DNA of 64,000 bases from Marinimicrobium agarilyticum DSM 16975 (GTDB taxonomy: Bacteria; Pseudomonadota; Gammaproteobacteria; Pseudomonadales; Cellvibrionaceae), in contig NZ_AUHU01000003.1 in assembly GCF_000423345.1 (NCBI RefSeq), positions 558,001 through 622,000 on the forward strand, in the 5' to 3' direction. Shown here piece by piece: positions 1 to 9,213 of the stretch. Numbering within the stretch: position 1 is the stretch's first letter; every line of letters begins with the position of its first letter. The notes beneath the pieces were generated by a model. It did not search any database and was not told where the DNA came from. It was given only the letters and a program-made list of their open reading frames with translations. A program made the position numbers and the translations under genes.

Positions 1-590
1 ACCTGTTCTGCCCGGACGAGACGGAGATTTATCCCAACGGTATGGCGGAGCAGACCCGCGTCGTCGTGCCCTCCATGACAGATGTGCTGTGCGGCGCCAG
101 CCGGCCCGGCCACTTCGAGGGCGTCACCACCGTGGTGACCAAGTTGTTCAACATTGTTCAGCCCGATGAAGCAGTGTTTGGCGCCAAAGACTTTCAGCAA
201 CTGGCCGTCATACGCCGGATGGTGGAGGATCTGTGCCTTCCCGTTGAAATCCGGGCCGGAGAGATTGTCCGCGAAAGTGACGGTTTGGCGCTCAGTTCGC
301 GCAACAGTTTTATTGGTGAGGATGAGCGCCCGGCGGTGTCTCAGTTATACCGGAGTCTGTGTTGGATCCGGGAGCAGATTCAAGGCGGTCGGCGGGATTA
401 TCTTGCGCTGGCCACGGCCGCGAAGGAACAGATTCAGGCGGCGGGTTTCAGGCCCGACTATGTCAGCGTGTGCAACAGCCACACACTGGACCCGGCAGCG
501 GACGACGATGCCGAGATTACCATCCTGGGTGCCATGTACACCCGGGGAGCGCGCTTGATTGACAATGTATCCCTTGTGTTGGACGCTTAA
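1..590 (+). CDS. panC: Pantoate--beta-alanine ligase, 5'-truncated by window edge
   Basis: Joins pantoate and beta-alanine with ATP to give pantothenate, the last step of vitamin B5 synthesis, in the cytoplasm. The gene enters from the left; the first whole codon is at base 3 and reads [20 protein letters not shown], so the ATG at 42 is internal. About 195 residues of an expected 280 or so are present. Visible family segments are [35 protein letters not shown] (ATP and pantoate binding region) and the SSRNSF motif typical of PanC. panD follows 26 bases later on the same strand, so the two are very likely co-transcribed, with panB expected just outside the window. Confidence 0.96.
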   Translation, partial: LFCPDETEIYPNGMAEQTRVVVPSMTDVLCGASRPGHFEGVTTVVTKLFNIVQPDEAVFGAKDFQQLAVIRRMVEDLCLPVEIRAGEIVRESDGLALSSRNSFIGEDERPAVSQLYRSLCWIREQIQGGRRDYLALATAAKEQIQAAGFRPDYVSVCNSHTLDPAADDDAEITILGAMYTRGARLIDNVSLVLDA

Positions 591-616
591 GTCCGCACCG
601 AACACGGGAGAAGCTT

Positions 617-997
617 ATGCTTTCAACCCTGCTGAAAGGCAAACTGCACATGGCCGCGGTAACGCAGGCCGAACTCTGGTACGACGGCTCCTGCGCGATT
701 GATCGCGATCTGGTGGAGCTGGCGGGTTTGCGCGAATTCGAGCAAATCGACATCTACAACGTCAACAATGGCGAGCGGTTCACCACCTACGTCATTCTCG
801 CCGAGGCGGGCTCGGGCACCATTTCCATGAACGGCGCTGCCGCGCGCAAGGTTCAGGTGGGCGACCGGGTTATTATTGCCAGCTACGGCCAGTACAGTGA
901 GGCGGAGCTGCTGAACCATAAGCCCCGCCTTGTCTACCTGGATGAATCCAACCGCGTCGAGCGGACCTCGAATACCATCCCTACCCAAGTGGCGTAA
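617..997 (+). CDS. panD: Aspartate 1-decarboxylase proenzyme
   Basis: Decarboxylates L-aspartate to beta-alanine, feeding PanC next door. The protein is 126 aa, the normal length. It is made as a proenzyme that cleaves itself between Gly24 and Ser25, leaving a pyruvoyl group on Ser25; the sequence WYDGSCAID places G24-S25 exactly there. The conserved start [20 protein letters not shown] and the later [16 protein letters not shown] segment are both typical. The ATG at 617 has a good ribosome site (GGGAGAAG) a few bases upstream. Confidence 0.97.
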   Translation: MLSTLLKGKLHMAAVTQAELWYDGSCAIDRDLVELAGLREFEQIDIYNVNNGERFTTYVILAEAGSGTISMNGAAARKVQVGDRVIIASYGQYSEAELLNHKPRLVYLDESNRVERTSNTIPTQVA

Positions 998-1012
998 CCT
1001 TAATCGAGTTCC

Positions 1013-1045
1013 CCCTCAGCCAGGGCAAGACGCTCTTGCTGAGGG
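1013..1045 (+). terminator. Stem-loop after panD, possible terminator
   Basis: CCCTCAG (1013-1019) pairs with CTGAGGG (1039-1045), and CAAGA/TCTTG can pair inside the loop. A pyrimidine-rich stretch follows but there is no clean T run, so this may be a weak or factor-assisted terminator of the pan operon. The rest of the gap up to the acs start holds no recognisable gene. Confidence 0.4.
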
Positions 1046-1232
1046 AGAGCTTTCGTCTTTGCCTCCCTTTCAAATATCCGCAACCAGAAATGTCTTTCGC
1101 GGGAGATGGTTACCTCTGATTGACAACGTTGTCTGTGGCCAATTTTGCGAACTGCTGTTAAGCTTTACCTCTATAGCTCTGCGACATCGTCAACAATGAT
1201 CGGATAATAGACATCAGCAAGCGAGGCCATTC

Positions 1233-3167
1233 ATGTCCGAACAACATCTGTACCCTGTTCCCGACGCCTTTAAGGCGCACGCCGCTATCGATGCTCAAGG
1301 GTATCGTGAAATGTATCAGCGCTCGGTGGAGGATCCCGACAGTTTCTGGGCGGAGCAGGCCGAGGCCTTCCTGACCTGGGACAAACGCTGGGATACGGTG
1401 TGCGAGAGCGATCTGCGCAAAGGGCAAATCGCCTGGTTCAAAGGCGGCAAGCTCAATGTGAGTGTCAACTGTATTGATCGTCACCTGGAAACCCGCGCGG
1501 ACCAGGTGGCCATCATCTGGGAAGGGGATGACCCCGCTGAAGATCAGATGATCACCTATCGTGAGCTGTCCACCGAAGTAAACCGCCTGGCCAATCTGTT
1601 GCGTGAGCGCGGCGTCAAAAAGGGCGATCGGGTGTGCATTTATATGCCGATGATTCCCGAGGCCACTTACGCCATGTTGGCCTGTGCCCGGGTCGGTGCG
1701 ATTCATTCTGTGGTCTTTGGGGGCTTTTCGCCGGATGCGCTGAAGGACCGCATTCTCGATGCGGATTGCCGCGTCTTGATCACGGCGGACGAGGGGGTTC
1801 GCGGCGGCAAGCGTATCCCACTCAAAACCAATGCGGAAAAGGCCCTGGATAACTGCCCCGACGTGCACACCTGCCTGGTGGTGAAGCGCACCGGCGCCGA
1901 CATTGCCTGGAAAGAAGGGCGGGACATCTGGTACGACGACACCGTCGAGACTCAACCGGACCATTGCGAACCGGAAATGATGGACGCCGAGGATCCGCTT
2001 TTTATCCTCTATACCTCCGGCTCTACCGGCAAGCCCAAGGGAGTGATGCACACCACCGGTGGCTATTTGCTGCAGGCGGCCATGACCCACAAGTACGTAT
2101 TCGACCACCAGGAAGGGGATGTGTACTGGTGCACGGCCGACGTGGGCTGGGTGACCGGCCACACCTATATCGTTTACGGGCCTTTGGCCAATGGCGCGAC
2201 TACCGTCATGTTTGAAGGGGTACCCACCTATCCGGACGCCTCCCGTTGCTGGCAGGTTGTGGACAAGCACCAGGTCAATACCTTCTATACCGCACCCACG
2301 GCCATTCGTGCGCTCATGGGAGCGGGTGACAAATGGGTGACCCAGACCTCGCGCGAGTCCCTCAAGCTACTGGGTACGGTGGGTGAGCCCATCAACCCGG
2401 AGGCATGGGAGTGGTACTACCAGGTGGTGGGGAACAGCCGCTGCCCGATCATGGATACCTGGTGGCAGACCGAAACCGGTGCCCATATGTTGACGCCGCT
2501 GCCGGGCGCCACGGACCTCAAGCCCGGCTCGGCCACCCTGCCGTTTTTCGGGGTGCAGCCGGTGCTGCTGGACAATGATGGTAATGAAATCAAGGGCGCC
2601 GGATCCGGCAACCTGGCGATCAAGGCCCCCTGGCCCAGTCAGCTTCGCACCGTCTACGGGGATCACCAGCGCTGCATCGATACCTATTACAGCACCTATC
2701 CCGGGTATTATTTCACCGGTGATGGGGCCCGTCGCGACGAAGACGGCTACTACTGGATCACCGGTCGGGTGGACGATGTGTTGAACGTCTCCGGTCACCG
2801 CATGGGGACCGCCGAAGTGGAGAGTGCCCTGGTGCTTCACCCCAAAGTCTCCGAAGCGGCCGTGGTGGGTTATCCCCACGACATCAAAGGGCAGGGCATT
2901 TATGCCTACGTGACGCTCATGAGCGGTGAAGAGCCCAGCGACGAGTTGCGCAAGGAGTTGGTGGCCCTCTGCGTCAAAGAGATCGGCGCCATCGCCAAGC
3001 CGGACATTATCCAGTGGGCGCCGGGACTGCCCAAGACCCGCTCGGGTAAAATCATGCGGCGTATTCTGCGTAAAATTGCCGCGGATGAATTGGATAGCCT
3101 GGGGGACACCTCCACACTGGCCGACCCGACCGTCGTCGATGATCTGATCGAAAACCGGGGCGGTTGA
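1233..3167 (+). CDS. acs: Acetyl-coenzyme A synthetase
   Basis: Activates acetate to acetyl-CoA through an acetyl-AMP intermediate (AMP-forming, EC 6.2.1.1), in the cytoplasm. At 644 aa it has the usual length. Visible parts are an N-terminal ACAS domain, the adenylate-binding signature [14 protein letters not shown], the [10 protein letters not shown] segment, the hinge and C-terminal [17 protein letters not shown], and [11 protein letters not shown], whose lysine is the site acetylated to switch Acs off in characterised homologues. The start at 1233 has GCGAGG upstream at proper spacing. It appears to be its own transcription unit between the pan genes and the SMP-30-like gene. Confidence 0.97.
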   Translation: MSEQHLYPVPDAFKAHAAIDAQGYREMYQRSVEDPDSFWAEQAEAFLTWDKRWDTVCESDLRKGQIAWFKGGKLNVSVNCIDRHLETRADQVAIIWEGDDPAEDQMITYRELSTEVNRLANLLRERGVKKGDRVCIYMPMIPEATYAMLACARVGAIHSVVFGGFSPDALKDRILDADCRVLITADEGVRGGKRIPLKTNAEKALDNCPDVHTCLVVKRTGADIAWKEGRDIWYDDTVETQPDHCEPEMMDAEDPLFILYTSGSTGKPKGVMHTTGGYLLQAAMTHKYVFDHQEGDVYWCTADVGWVTGHTYIVYGPLANGATTVMFEGVPTYPDASRCWQVVDKHQVNTFYTAPTAIRALMGAGDKWVTQTSRESLKLLGTVGEPINPEAWEWYYQVVGNSRCPIMDTWWQTETGAHMLTPLPGATDLKPGSATLPFFGVQPVLLDNDGNEIKGAGSGNLAIKAPWPSQLRTVYGDHQRCIDTYYSTYPGYYFTGDGARRDEDGYYWITGRVDDVLNVSGHRMGTAEVESALVLHPKVSEAAVVGYPHDIKGQGIYAYVTLMSGEEPSDELRKELVALCVKEIGAIAKPDIIQWAPGLPKTRSGKIMRRILRKIAADELDSLGDTSTLADPTVVDDLIENRGG

Positions 3168-3175
3168 ACCGCCCC
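3157..3175 (+). other. Perfect hairpin with the acs stop codon in its loop
   Basis: GGGGCGGT (3157-3164) and ACCGCCCC (3168-3175) form an 8-bp perfect GC-rich stem with the loop TGA, which is the acs stop codon itself. No T run follows, so this is not a classical intrinsic terminator. It could be a 3'-end stabiliser or pause element. Confidence 0.6.
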
Positions 3176-3200
3176 ACAATAACCCCTAGGGGAGTCGAAC

Positions 3201-4106
3201 ATGAGAGAGAAACGGCGGAAGAATCATCAACCCTGGCAGGCGCTGTTACCGGCGGTCATCGTCGGTGCCAGCCTGCTTGTGAATGCGATGCCTTCTCTGG
3301 CAGAAAAGGCTGAGCCCGCGGTCCAGTCAAAGGCGCCTGAGCGGCTTGAGCGCCAATGGGAAACGCAAGGGCTGCGAGTGCCTGAATCTGTTCTTTACTA
3401 CGAGGCGGAAGGCGAGCCCTACCTGTTAGTCTCCGAAATTGATGGCGAGGGCAACAAGGCCGATGGCAAAGGAGGAATTGCCAAGCTATCCCTCAGTGGC
3501 GAAATTCTGGATCAGGACTGGGTGACCGGCCTGGATGCGCCCAAAGGCATGGCGATTTTGCGCGACACCCTGTACGTGGCTGACCTGGATGAAGTGGTGG
3601 CGATCCGTTTGAAAACCGGGCAGGTGCAGGCACGCATTCCGGTCGAAGGCGCGGTCTTTCTGAATGATGTGGCCATTGATGACAGCGGTGAAGTTTATGT
3701 GTCCGATACTCGCACCGGCAAGGTTCATCAGATCGGTCGTGGTGCTGGCGCGGAACTGTTCCTCGAAGGGCTTGAAGATCCCAACGGGCTTTATGCCGAT
3801 GGCGACACCCTGTATATCGGCGCGGGCAAAACGTTGCTTAAGGTGGCCGCCGACGGTCAGCAGGAAACCGTTGCCACCGGTTTTGAATCCGGCATTGATG
3901 GGGTTGAGAAAATCGGTGCCGACGAGTTTCTCGTCACCTGTTGGGTGGGGCTGGTGTATCACGTCAAGAACGGCGAGGTTACCCGCCTGATGGATACCCG
4001 TGACCCGAGAATGAACACCGCTGATCTCGGCTGGAACCCGGTCGATGGTATCGCCTATATCCCGACCTTCTTTACCAACTCGGTGGTCGCCTATCGCTGG
4101 CGCTGA
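3201..4106 (+). CDS. Exported SMP-30/gluconolactonase-like beta-propeller protein
   Basis: Encodes 301 aa. A positively charged N-terminus (MREKRRKNHQPW) is followed by a hydrophobic stretch, residues about 14-34, consistent with a signal peptide or anchor, so the protein probably acts in the periplasm. The body shows repeated blade-like units (GLDAPKGMAILRDTLYVADL, LNDVAIDDSGEVYVSDT, DPNGLYADGDTLYIGAG) of the SMP-30/LRE propeller fold. Known relatives hydrolyse lactones or bind metals, but the substrate here cannot be told. The start has GGGGAG upstream. The TatD-family gene begins 8 bases after its stop, so the two are probably co-transcribed. Confidence 0.8.
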   Translation: MREKRRKNHQPWQALLPAVIVGASLLVNAMPSLAEKAEPAVQSKAPERLERQWETQGLRVPESVLYYEAEGEPYLLVSEIDGEGNKADGKGGIAKLSLSGEILDQDWVTGLDAPKGMAILRDTLYVADLDEVVAIRLKTGQVQARIPVEGAVFLNDVAIDDSGEVYVSDTRTGKVHQIGRGAGAELFLEGLEDPNGLYADGDTLYIGAGKTLLKVAADGQQETVATGFESGIDGVEKIGADEFLVTCWVGLVYHVKNGEVTRLMDTRDPRMNTADLGWNPVDGIAYIPTFFTNSVVAYRWR

Positions 4107-4113
4107 TTGAGCT

Positions 4114-4890
4114 ATGCCCCCAGAGCTGATCGACAGCCACTGTCATTTTGATTTCGAGGCTTTTGATGAGGATCGAGAGGACATCTGGTCCCGCTGTCGG
4201 TCTGCGGGGGTGCGTCAGCTCCTGATCCCGGGGACCGAGCCCGAACAGTGGGCGCGGGCTCAGGGCCTGTGCGAGGCCATGCCCGACTGGTACTTTGCTG
4301 CCGGCATCCATCCCTGGTGGCAGTACAAGGTCCGGGGGAAGGAATGGCTTGACGCCTGCCGGCGCGCGCTGTCTCATTCCCATTGCCTGGCGGTGGGTGA
4401 ATGCGGTCTGGACAAGTTTATCGACACACCCATGGCGGAGCAGGAGGCACTGCTGGAGCAGCACCTGCAGCTCGCTTATGAACAGCGGCTCCCCATCGTG
4501 CTGCACTGCGTGAAGGCTCACAACGAGCTGATTCGGTGGCTGAAACGGTACCCGCTGGAGCGGGGAGGTGTGATTCACGCTTTCAGTGGCAGCGTCGATA
4601 TCGCCGAGACCTACTGGCAGATGGGATTTCGCTTGGGCGTTGGAGGCACCATAACGTATGAGCGGGCCAAGAAAACCCGCGAGGCCGTCAGTCGTATTCC
4701 GGCTGAGGCGCTCCTGCTGGAAACCGACGCGCCGGACATGCCGCTGTGCGGAAGGCAGGGAGAGCGGAACAGCCCTGAGTACCTGCCGGACGTCGCCCGA
4801 GGGCTTGCGGAGCTTCGGGGCGTGACCATTGAAGAAATAGCCGCCATCACCACCGCGAACGCCCAATTACTTTTTGGGTTTCAGCACTGA
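4114..4890 (+). CDS. TatD family metal-dependent hydrolase (DNase)
   Basis: Encodes 258 aa, typical of TatD/YjjV-type metal-dependent deoxyribonucleases of the amidohydrolase superfamily. Metal-ligand motifs are all visible: the N-terminal DSHCHFD (HxH), GECGLD (Glu), LHCVKAH (His), IHAFSG (His) and ETDAPDMP (Asp). Related enzymes act as 3'-5' exonucleases on DNA or RNA, or in D-aminoacyl-tRNA and repair roles; which one applies is not shown by sequence. YjjV-like paralogues are the closest general look. Its last 24 bases overlap the end of the convergent tcdA gene. Confidence 0.88.
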   Translation: MPPELIDSHCHFDFEAFDEDREDIWSRCRSAGVRQLLIPGTEPEQWARAQGLCEAMPDWYFAAGIHPWWQYKVRGKEWLDACRRALSHSHCLAVGECGLDKFIDTPMAEQEALLEQHLQLAYEQRLPIVLHCVKAHNELIRWLKRYPLERGGVIHAFSGSVDIAETYWQMGFRLGVGGTITYERAKKTREAVSRIPAEALLLETDAPDMPLCGRQGERNSPEYLPDVARGLAELRGVTIEEIAAITTANAQLLFGFQH

Positions 4891-5712
4891 ACAATCCTGC
4901 AGATATCGTTCAACGGCCTGTGCCGCGGCGGCAAACCCGAAGCTGCCCGTCACCATCAACACCGACCCCAATCCGCCCCCGCAATCGAGCTTGACGCCGC
5001 TGTCAGGATCCCGGTTGCCTTTATCACCGGTGCAAACACTGCCGTCCAATTGGGGGAAGTGCATCTGTTCATGGGAATAAATGGCGTCTACCCGGAAGCG
5101 CCGCTTGGCGTCCTTGCGAAAACCGTGGTGCCGGTAAAGCAGGTTCCGGACCTTGCGCAGCATGGGGTCATAGGTCGTTTGCGCCAGGTCGTTGCAGGCA
5201 ATCTGTCTCGGGTCCCGCTTGCCCCCCGATGAGCCCACTGTGATCAGACGCATTTTCCGGCGGCTGCAGTAGGCCACCAGGTGGGCCTTGATGTGAGCGG
5301 CGTCGATAGCGTCAATCACGATATCATGCTGTGGCCCGATCAGGGTTTCGACATTGTCGCTGGTCAGGAAGGCTTCTTCACTGTGGATTGTCAGCTCCGG
5401 GTTGATGGCCCTGAGCCGGTCGCTGACCACCTGGTTTTTTGAGGCGCCAATGTAACCTTCAAGGGCGTGCAATTGTCGGTTGGTGTTGGTGACACAGACC
5501 CCATCAAGCTCAATCAGCGTGAGAGTGCCAATGCCGGTGCGGGCCAGTGCTTCCGCGGCCCAACTGCCGACGCCCCCCAAACCTACCACCGCGATATGGG
5601 CGTGAGCCAGGTGTTCAAGCGCCGCCTCCCCGTAAAGCCGGCCGAGGGCGCCAAAGCGTTGTCGGTAACCGGTACTTAAAACCGGGGTGTCGGTGCTGGG
5701 GATCGGTTTCAT
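4867..5712 (-). CDS. tcdA: tRNA threonylcarbamoyladenosine dehydratase
   Basis: An E1-like (ThiF/MoeB fold) enzyme that, in E. coli TcdA/CsdL, uses ATP to cyclise t6A37 in ANN-decoding tRNAs to ct6A. The protein is 281 aa, near the usual 268-ish. The nucleotide-binding GLGGVGSWAAEALARTG is clear, followed by LIELDGVCVTNTNRQ (adenylation region) and DAIDAAHIKAHLV. Cysteines near the C-terminal half and the hydrophobic C-terminus (SFGFAAAAQAVERYL) match the family. The start codon has GGAGG close upstream on the minus strand. It converges on the TatD gene with a 24-base overlap. Confidence 0.93.
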   Translation of the reverse strand: MKPIPSTDTPVLSTGYRQRFGALGRLYGEAALEHLAHAHIAVVGLGGVGSWAAEALARTGIGTLTLIELDGVCVTNTNRQLHALEGYIGASKNQVVSDRLRAINPELTIHSEEAFLTSDNVETLIGPQHDIVIDAIDAAHIKAHLVAYCSRRKMRLITVGSSGGKRDPRQIACNDLAQTTYDPMLRKVRNLLYRHHGFRKDAKRRFRVDAIYSHEQMHFPQLDGSVCTGDKGNRDPDSGVKLDCGGGLGSVLMVTGSFGFAAAAQAVERYLQDCSVLKPKK

Positions 5713-6254
5713 AAGCCTCCGAACAGCTGAAGTGATTCAGGTGCCATTTTAAAGGATTTGTCACACCCCGGCTAAAAATTATCCTAAAAGGGTTGAGATA
5801 TATGAAATCCTATGCAAGTATTAAAGCGCTGGATTCTAATACAAGCTTCGCGAGACAGTGCTTCCAGGCATTGATCATCGTAAAAAGCGACCGGCAACAA
5901 CCATAAGTGATGATAGTTTGAGTGAGAGAGAGGAATGGGAGAAATGAACACGTCACGTGTCGTTCTGTCTGCCAATGGAGATGCTTTGCCAAAAAAGCAC
6001 TCTGTTGTGTCCCCCCTGAGTGTGCCTGCTTTCAAGGTGCCTTTGTAAATCTTACGTGTTGGCTTATCTGTGTTCGTTCGCAGAGGCTACTTATTGTCGC
6101 TATGGTGGCGTTTGTCCTATTTCCGTCTATTCTGAATAGGACAGCGATTGCTGGTCGTTAAAGCTTTTATTTTCTCCTGATTAAGACGGGGGAAACTGAT
6201 GACAGTAGTGAGAGATTGATAACAACCGTAAGAGATAATAACTCAGGAGGCATC
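5713..6254. other. Long intergenic region between tcdA and the first TBDR
   Basis: About 540 bases with no gene I can support. Open frames here (for example 5922-6161 on the plus strand) have no family look and no ribosome site. The region should hold the divergent promoters of tcdA and the TBDR. The one notable structure is the inverted repeat at 6113-6143. AGGAGG at 6245-6250 is the ribosome site of the TBDR. Confidence 0.6.
6113..6143. promoter_or_regulatory. Inverted repeat upstream of TBDR, candidate operator
   Basis: TGTCCTATT (6113-6121) is exactly inverted as AATAGGACA (6135-6143). An overlapping near-perfect palindrome, CTATTCTGAATAG, lies at 6127-6139. It is about 110 bases before the TBDR start and could be a regulator site or an RNA hairpin. 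No matching regulator gene is present in the window. Confidence 0.4.
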
Positions 6255-9059
6255 ATGTCCTACATGAAAAACATCATCGGCCGCCGGTTTCTGGCCAACA
6301 CCTCGATGACTGCGTTGGCCCTGGCTGTTGCTGGCGCGGCGCAGGCTCAAACCGCCGTTCAGGAAGAACCTGTATTAGAAGAAGTGGTCGTCACGGGGTT
6401 TCGCCAAAGTTTGGAGCGTGCTCTGGACATAAAGCGCGAGTCCGCCAATAACGTTGAAAGTATCGTCGCGGAAGATATGGGTAAAATGCCCGATCTTAAC
6501 CTGGCGGAGTCCCTGCAGCGGGTTCCCGGTGTGGCGATTACTCGTGAAGGTGGCGAGGGCCGTAGCATTACCGTTCGGGGTCTGGGGCCCGACTTTACTC
6601 GCAGTACTCTAAATGGCATGGAAGTACCCGGCGGTGCCGGCGGTCTGGATTCCTCCGGTGGTGTGAATCGCGGCCGTTCGATGGACTTCAATATCTTTGC
6701 CTCCGAGCTGTTCAACCGTATCGACATCCACAAGTCTCCCACCGCTTCTGTGGAAGAGGGTGGTTTGGCCAGTACAGTGGAATTGCATACCGCAAAACCC
6801 TTTGATAACCCCGGTCTGAATCTCAGCGCCAGTGCCCAAATGACCGTCGATAATATTTCCGGTGAAGAGGATCCCCGCTTTTCGGCGTTGGTCAGCAACA
6901 CTTTCATGGACGATACCTTTGGCGTCTTGTTCTCTGTCGCCAGTTCTACTCGTACGGTTCGTCAGGAAGGTTTCGGTACCGTCCGCTGGACCTCTCCATT
7001 TGCCAATGGCGACCGCGGCTGGGCGGATACCAGTGGCACTACGGTCAACGGCACGCCGAACCCGGATGTGAACCACCCAGAATATGAGGCCGGTGACGAT
7101 CCGCTGGATTACATGTGGCACCCGCGCCTGCCTCGGATGGACTATTTCGGCAACACTCAGGACCGGACTGGCGCGACAGCCTCGTTCCAGTTCCGTCCGA
7201 GTGATCGTCTGGAAATGAGCTTGGACTTCGTTGGTTCTCGGCTGGAAAACGATCGCGAGTCCTACAACTACTTCGCCCAGTTCCGTAACCTCCAGGACAC
7301 CATTACGCCCAATAGCGTGACCCTGGATCCCAGTGGCCGCTACATGGTGGCAGGCAGCTTCAGCGGTGTGCAACCGCGCTCCGAGAGTCGCGGTCAATTC
7401 TCCGAAACAGACTTCCTGCAATCCGTATTCAGTGCCGATTACGACCTATCCGATCAGACAACCTTGAGCTTCGTGTTGGGGAATGCCACCTCAGAGCACG
7501 ACGAAGAACAGTACCGGTTCAACCTGACGGCAAACAGCCCCTCCACGTTCTCGTTTGACTTCAGTGAGAATGCCAATATTGCCGAAATGAGTTATGGTTT
7601 CGATATTCTGGATCACAACAATTACGAGTTCACGGGCCCCGTGATTCGTAAGGACGTCGTTGAGCGAGATAACAACACCTTCCGGGTTGATTTGGAAACG
7701 CACCAGGGTGATGCCTCCTTCAAGACCGGCTTTATCTATAACGACCGCACGGTGGACTCGCTGCGTTATGACCCTACCGAGGGTACTTTGACGCCGCCGT
7801 CTGACACGTCTGACTCTCTCACAACCACTATTCGTGGCTTGGGCATTGACGACTTCGCTGATGGCCTGGACGCCCCCGGTGACTTCCCGACCAACTGGCT
7901 GGTGGCGGACTTCGGCAATACCATTGAAGCCTACAGCGCGGGTCAGTTCACGCCAGTACCTCTCGACTCCTCTTCCTGGAACGTACAGGAAGAGACCATG
8001 GGTGTGTATGGTGAAATGGACTTTGAAACCGACGTGTTCAACCGTCCATTGCGGGTCAACACCGGTCTTCGTATCGCTCGTACCTTCATGACCTCTGAAG
8101 GGGTGGCTGAGGATCCCATCACCGGAGATCCGGAACCGATTACTGGGGAGAACAACTATACTGATATTCTGCCCTCCACCAATATCGTCTGGGAAATTGA
8201 GGAAGACCTGCTGATTCGCGCGAACATCTCGCGCAATATGACCCGTCCCGGTCTGGGCAGCCTGTCTCCCACCGTGACTGGTGTGACACCGGTCAACGGC
8301 AATATCAGTCGGGGCAACCCGGAGCTTGACCCCATCCGTGCCAACGCCGTGGACCTCGGTGTCGAATGGTACTTTGGCGATCAGGGGCTACTGGCCTTGA
8401 CAGTCTTCCACAAGGACATCGAAAGCTTCATTATCGGTGACGAAGTTGAAGGACCCCTGTCTGCGGAATTGCGTCAACTGGTGTCGGGTTACCCAGAGTA
8501 CGACCCCGACTCACCACTGTATGAACCGAGCTCCGTGCCGGTTGATGGCAGCGACTGGTTTGTTTCCCAGCCGGTGAATGGCGATGGGGCACAGTTGGAT
8601 GGTTTCGAGTTGGCCTACCAGCAAACGTTCACCTTCCTGCCCGCACCGTTCGACAATATGGGGGCCATTGCGAACTACACTTACGTAGAGTCCGAAGCAC
8701 GTTTTGGGGATGTGGTCAGCACCCTGCCGGGTCTGTCTGAAAGCAGCTACAACTTCACGCTGTATTACGAAACAGACCGCTTTGGCATCCGTGGCTCCTG
8801 GAATGGCCGGGATGATTACATCACCAGCCCGAACGGCAGCAACGGTAACGCTCAGGAAGCGACCACCGGTCCGACCCGTCTGGATATGTCAGCCTTCTAT
8901 AACATCACTGACGACTTGAAGTTGACATTGGAAGGTATCAACATGACTAACGAATCCGAGCGGTTGTACACCACCGGTCCTCAGGGTGACCTGAACTTGG
9001 TGCGTGAATACAACACCACCGGCAGGGAGGTTTACTTGGGTCTGCGTTACACTTACTAA
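6255..9059 (+). CDS. TonB-dependent outer-membrane receptor
   Basis: Encodes 934 aa from the ATG at 6255, chosen because AGGAGG lies 4 bases upstream; a longer reading from 6216 has no such site. A signal peptide (residues about 1-30, ending near GAAQAQT) is followed by a TonB-box-like stretch LEEVVVTGF, then a plug domain (LAESLQRVPGVAITREGGEG, RSITVRGLGPDFTRSTLNG) and a long beta-barrel ending in the aromatic YLGLRYTY. The class resembles the TonB-dependent receptors common in Xanthomonas, Caulobacter and marine sugar users, which import oligosaccharides or siderophores. No substrate-specific neighbour is present, so the ligand is unknown. A strong terminator follows. Confidence 0.93.
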   Translation: MSYMKNIIGRRFLANTSMTALALAVAGAAQAQTAVQEEPVLEEVVVTGFRQSLERALDIKRESANNVESIVAEDMGKMPDLNLAESLQRVPGVAITREGGEGRSITVRGLGPDFTRSTLNGMEVPGGAGGLDSSGGVNRGRSMDFNIFASELFNRIDIHKSPTASVEEGGLASTVELHTAKPFDNPGLNLSASAQMTVDNISGEEDPRFSALVSNTFMDDTFGVLFSVASSTRTVRQEGFGTVRWTSPFANGDRGWADTSGTTVNGTPNPDVNHPEYEAGDDPLDYMWHPRLPRMDYFGNTQDRTGATASFQFRPSDRLEMSLDFVGSRLENDRESYNYFAQFRNLQDTITPNSVTLDPSGRYMVAGSFSGVQPRSESRGQFSETDFLQSVFSADYDLSDQTTLSFVLGNATSEHDEEQYRFNLTANSPSTFSFDFSENANIAEMSYGFDILDHNNYEFTGPVIRKDVVERDNNTFRVDLETHQGDASFKTGFIYNDRTVDSLRYDPTEGTLTPPSDTSDSLTTTIRGLGIDDFADGLDAPGDFPTNWLVADFGNTIEAYSAGQFTPVPLDSSSWNVQEETMGVYGEMDFETDVFNRPLRVNTGLRIARTFMTSEGVAEDPITGDPEPITGENNYTDILPSTNIVWEIEEDLLIRANISRNMTRPGLGSLSPTVTGVTPVNGNISRGNPELDPIRANAVDLGVEWYFGDQGLLALTVFHKDIESFIIGDEVEGPLSAELRQLVSGYPEYDPDSPLYEPSSVPVDGSDWFVSQPVNGDGAQLDGFELAYQQTFTFLPAPFDNMGAIANYTYVESEARFGDVVSTLPGLSESSYNFTLYYETDRFGIRGSWNGRDDYITSPNGSNGNAQEATTGPTRLDMSAFYNITDDLKLTLEGINMTNESERLYTTGPQGDLNLVREYNTTGREVYLGLRYTY

Positions 9060-9101
9060 CCAATCCAAGTTTGCTGCAGGGCAAGCGCCCTGGTAAACCT
9101 G

Positions 9102-9134
9102 AAGCGCCACCCCACAAGGGTGGCGCTTTTTTTT
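9102..9134 (+). terminator. Intrinsic terminator after TBDR
   Basis: AAGCGCCACCC (9102-9112) pairs with GGGTGGCGCTT (9118-9128) around a CACAA loop, followed by an uninterrupted T run. It ends the TBDR transcript and argues that the next gene starts at 9214 rather than at the GTG at 9139 just past the terminator. Confidence 0.93.
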
Positions 9135-9213
9135 ACAAGTGCAAAAAGTGCAAGAGGCGGGAGATGTGGTTACACTGATTGCAGTAGGTATTCATACCCT
9201 GCAGAGGTTAAGA

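Noticed and set aside
1158-2270. Long minus-strand open frame inside acs
   Set aside because: Shadow of a strongly supported acs gene; high-GC codon bias leaves antisense frames open.
5922-6161. 79-residue open frame upstream of the first receptor
   Set aside because: No ribosome site and no recognisable family; overlaps an inverted repeat likely to be regulatory.
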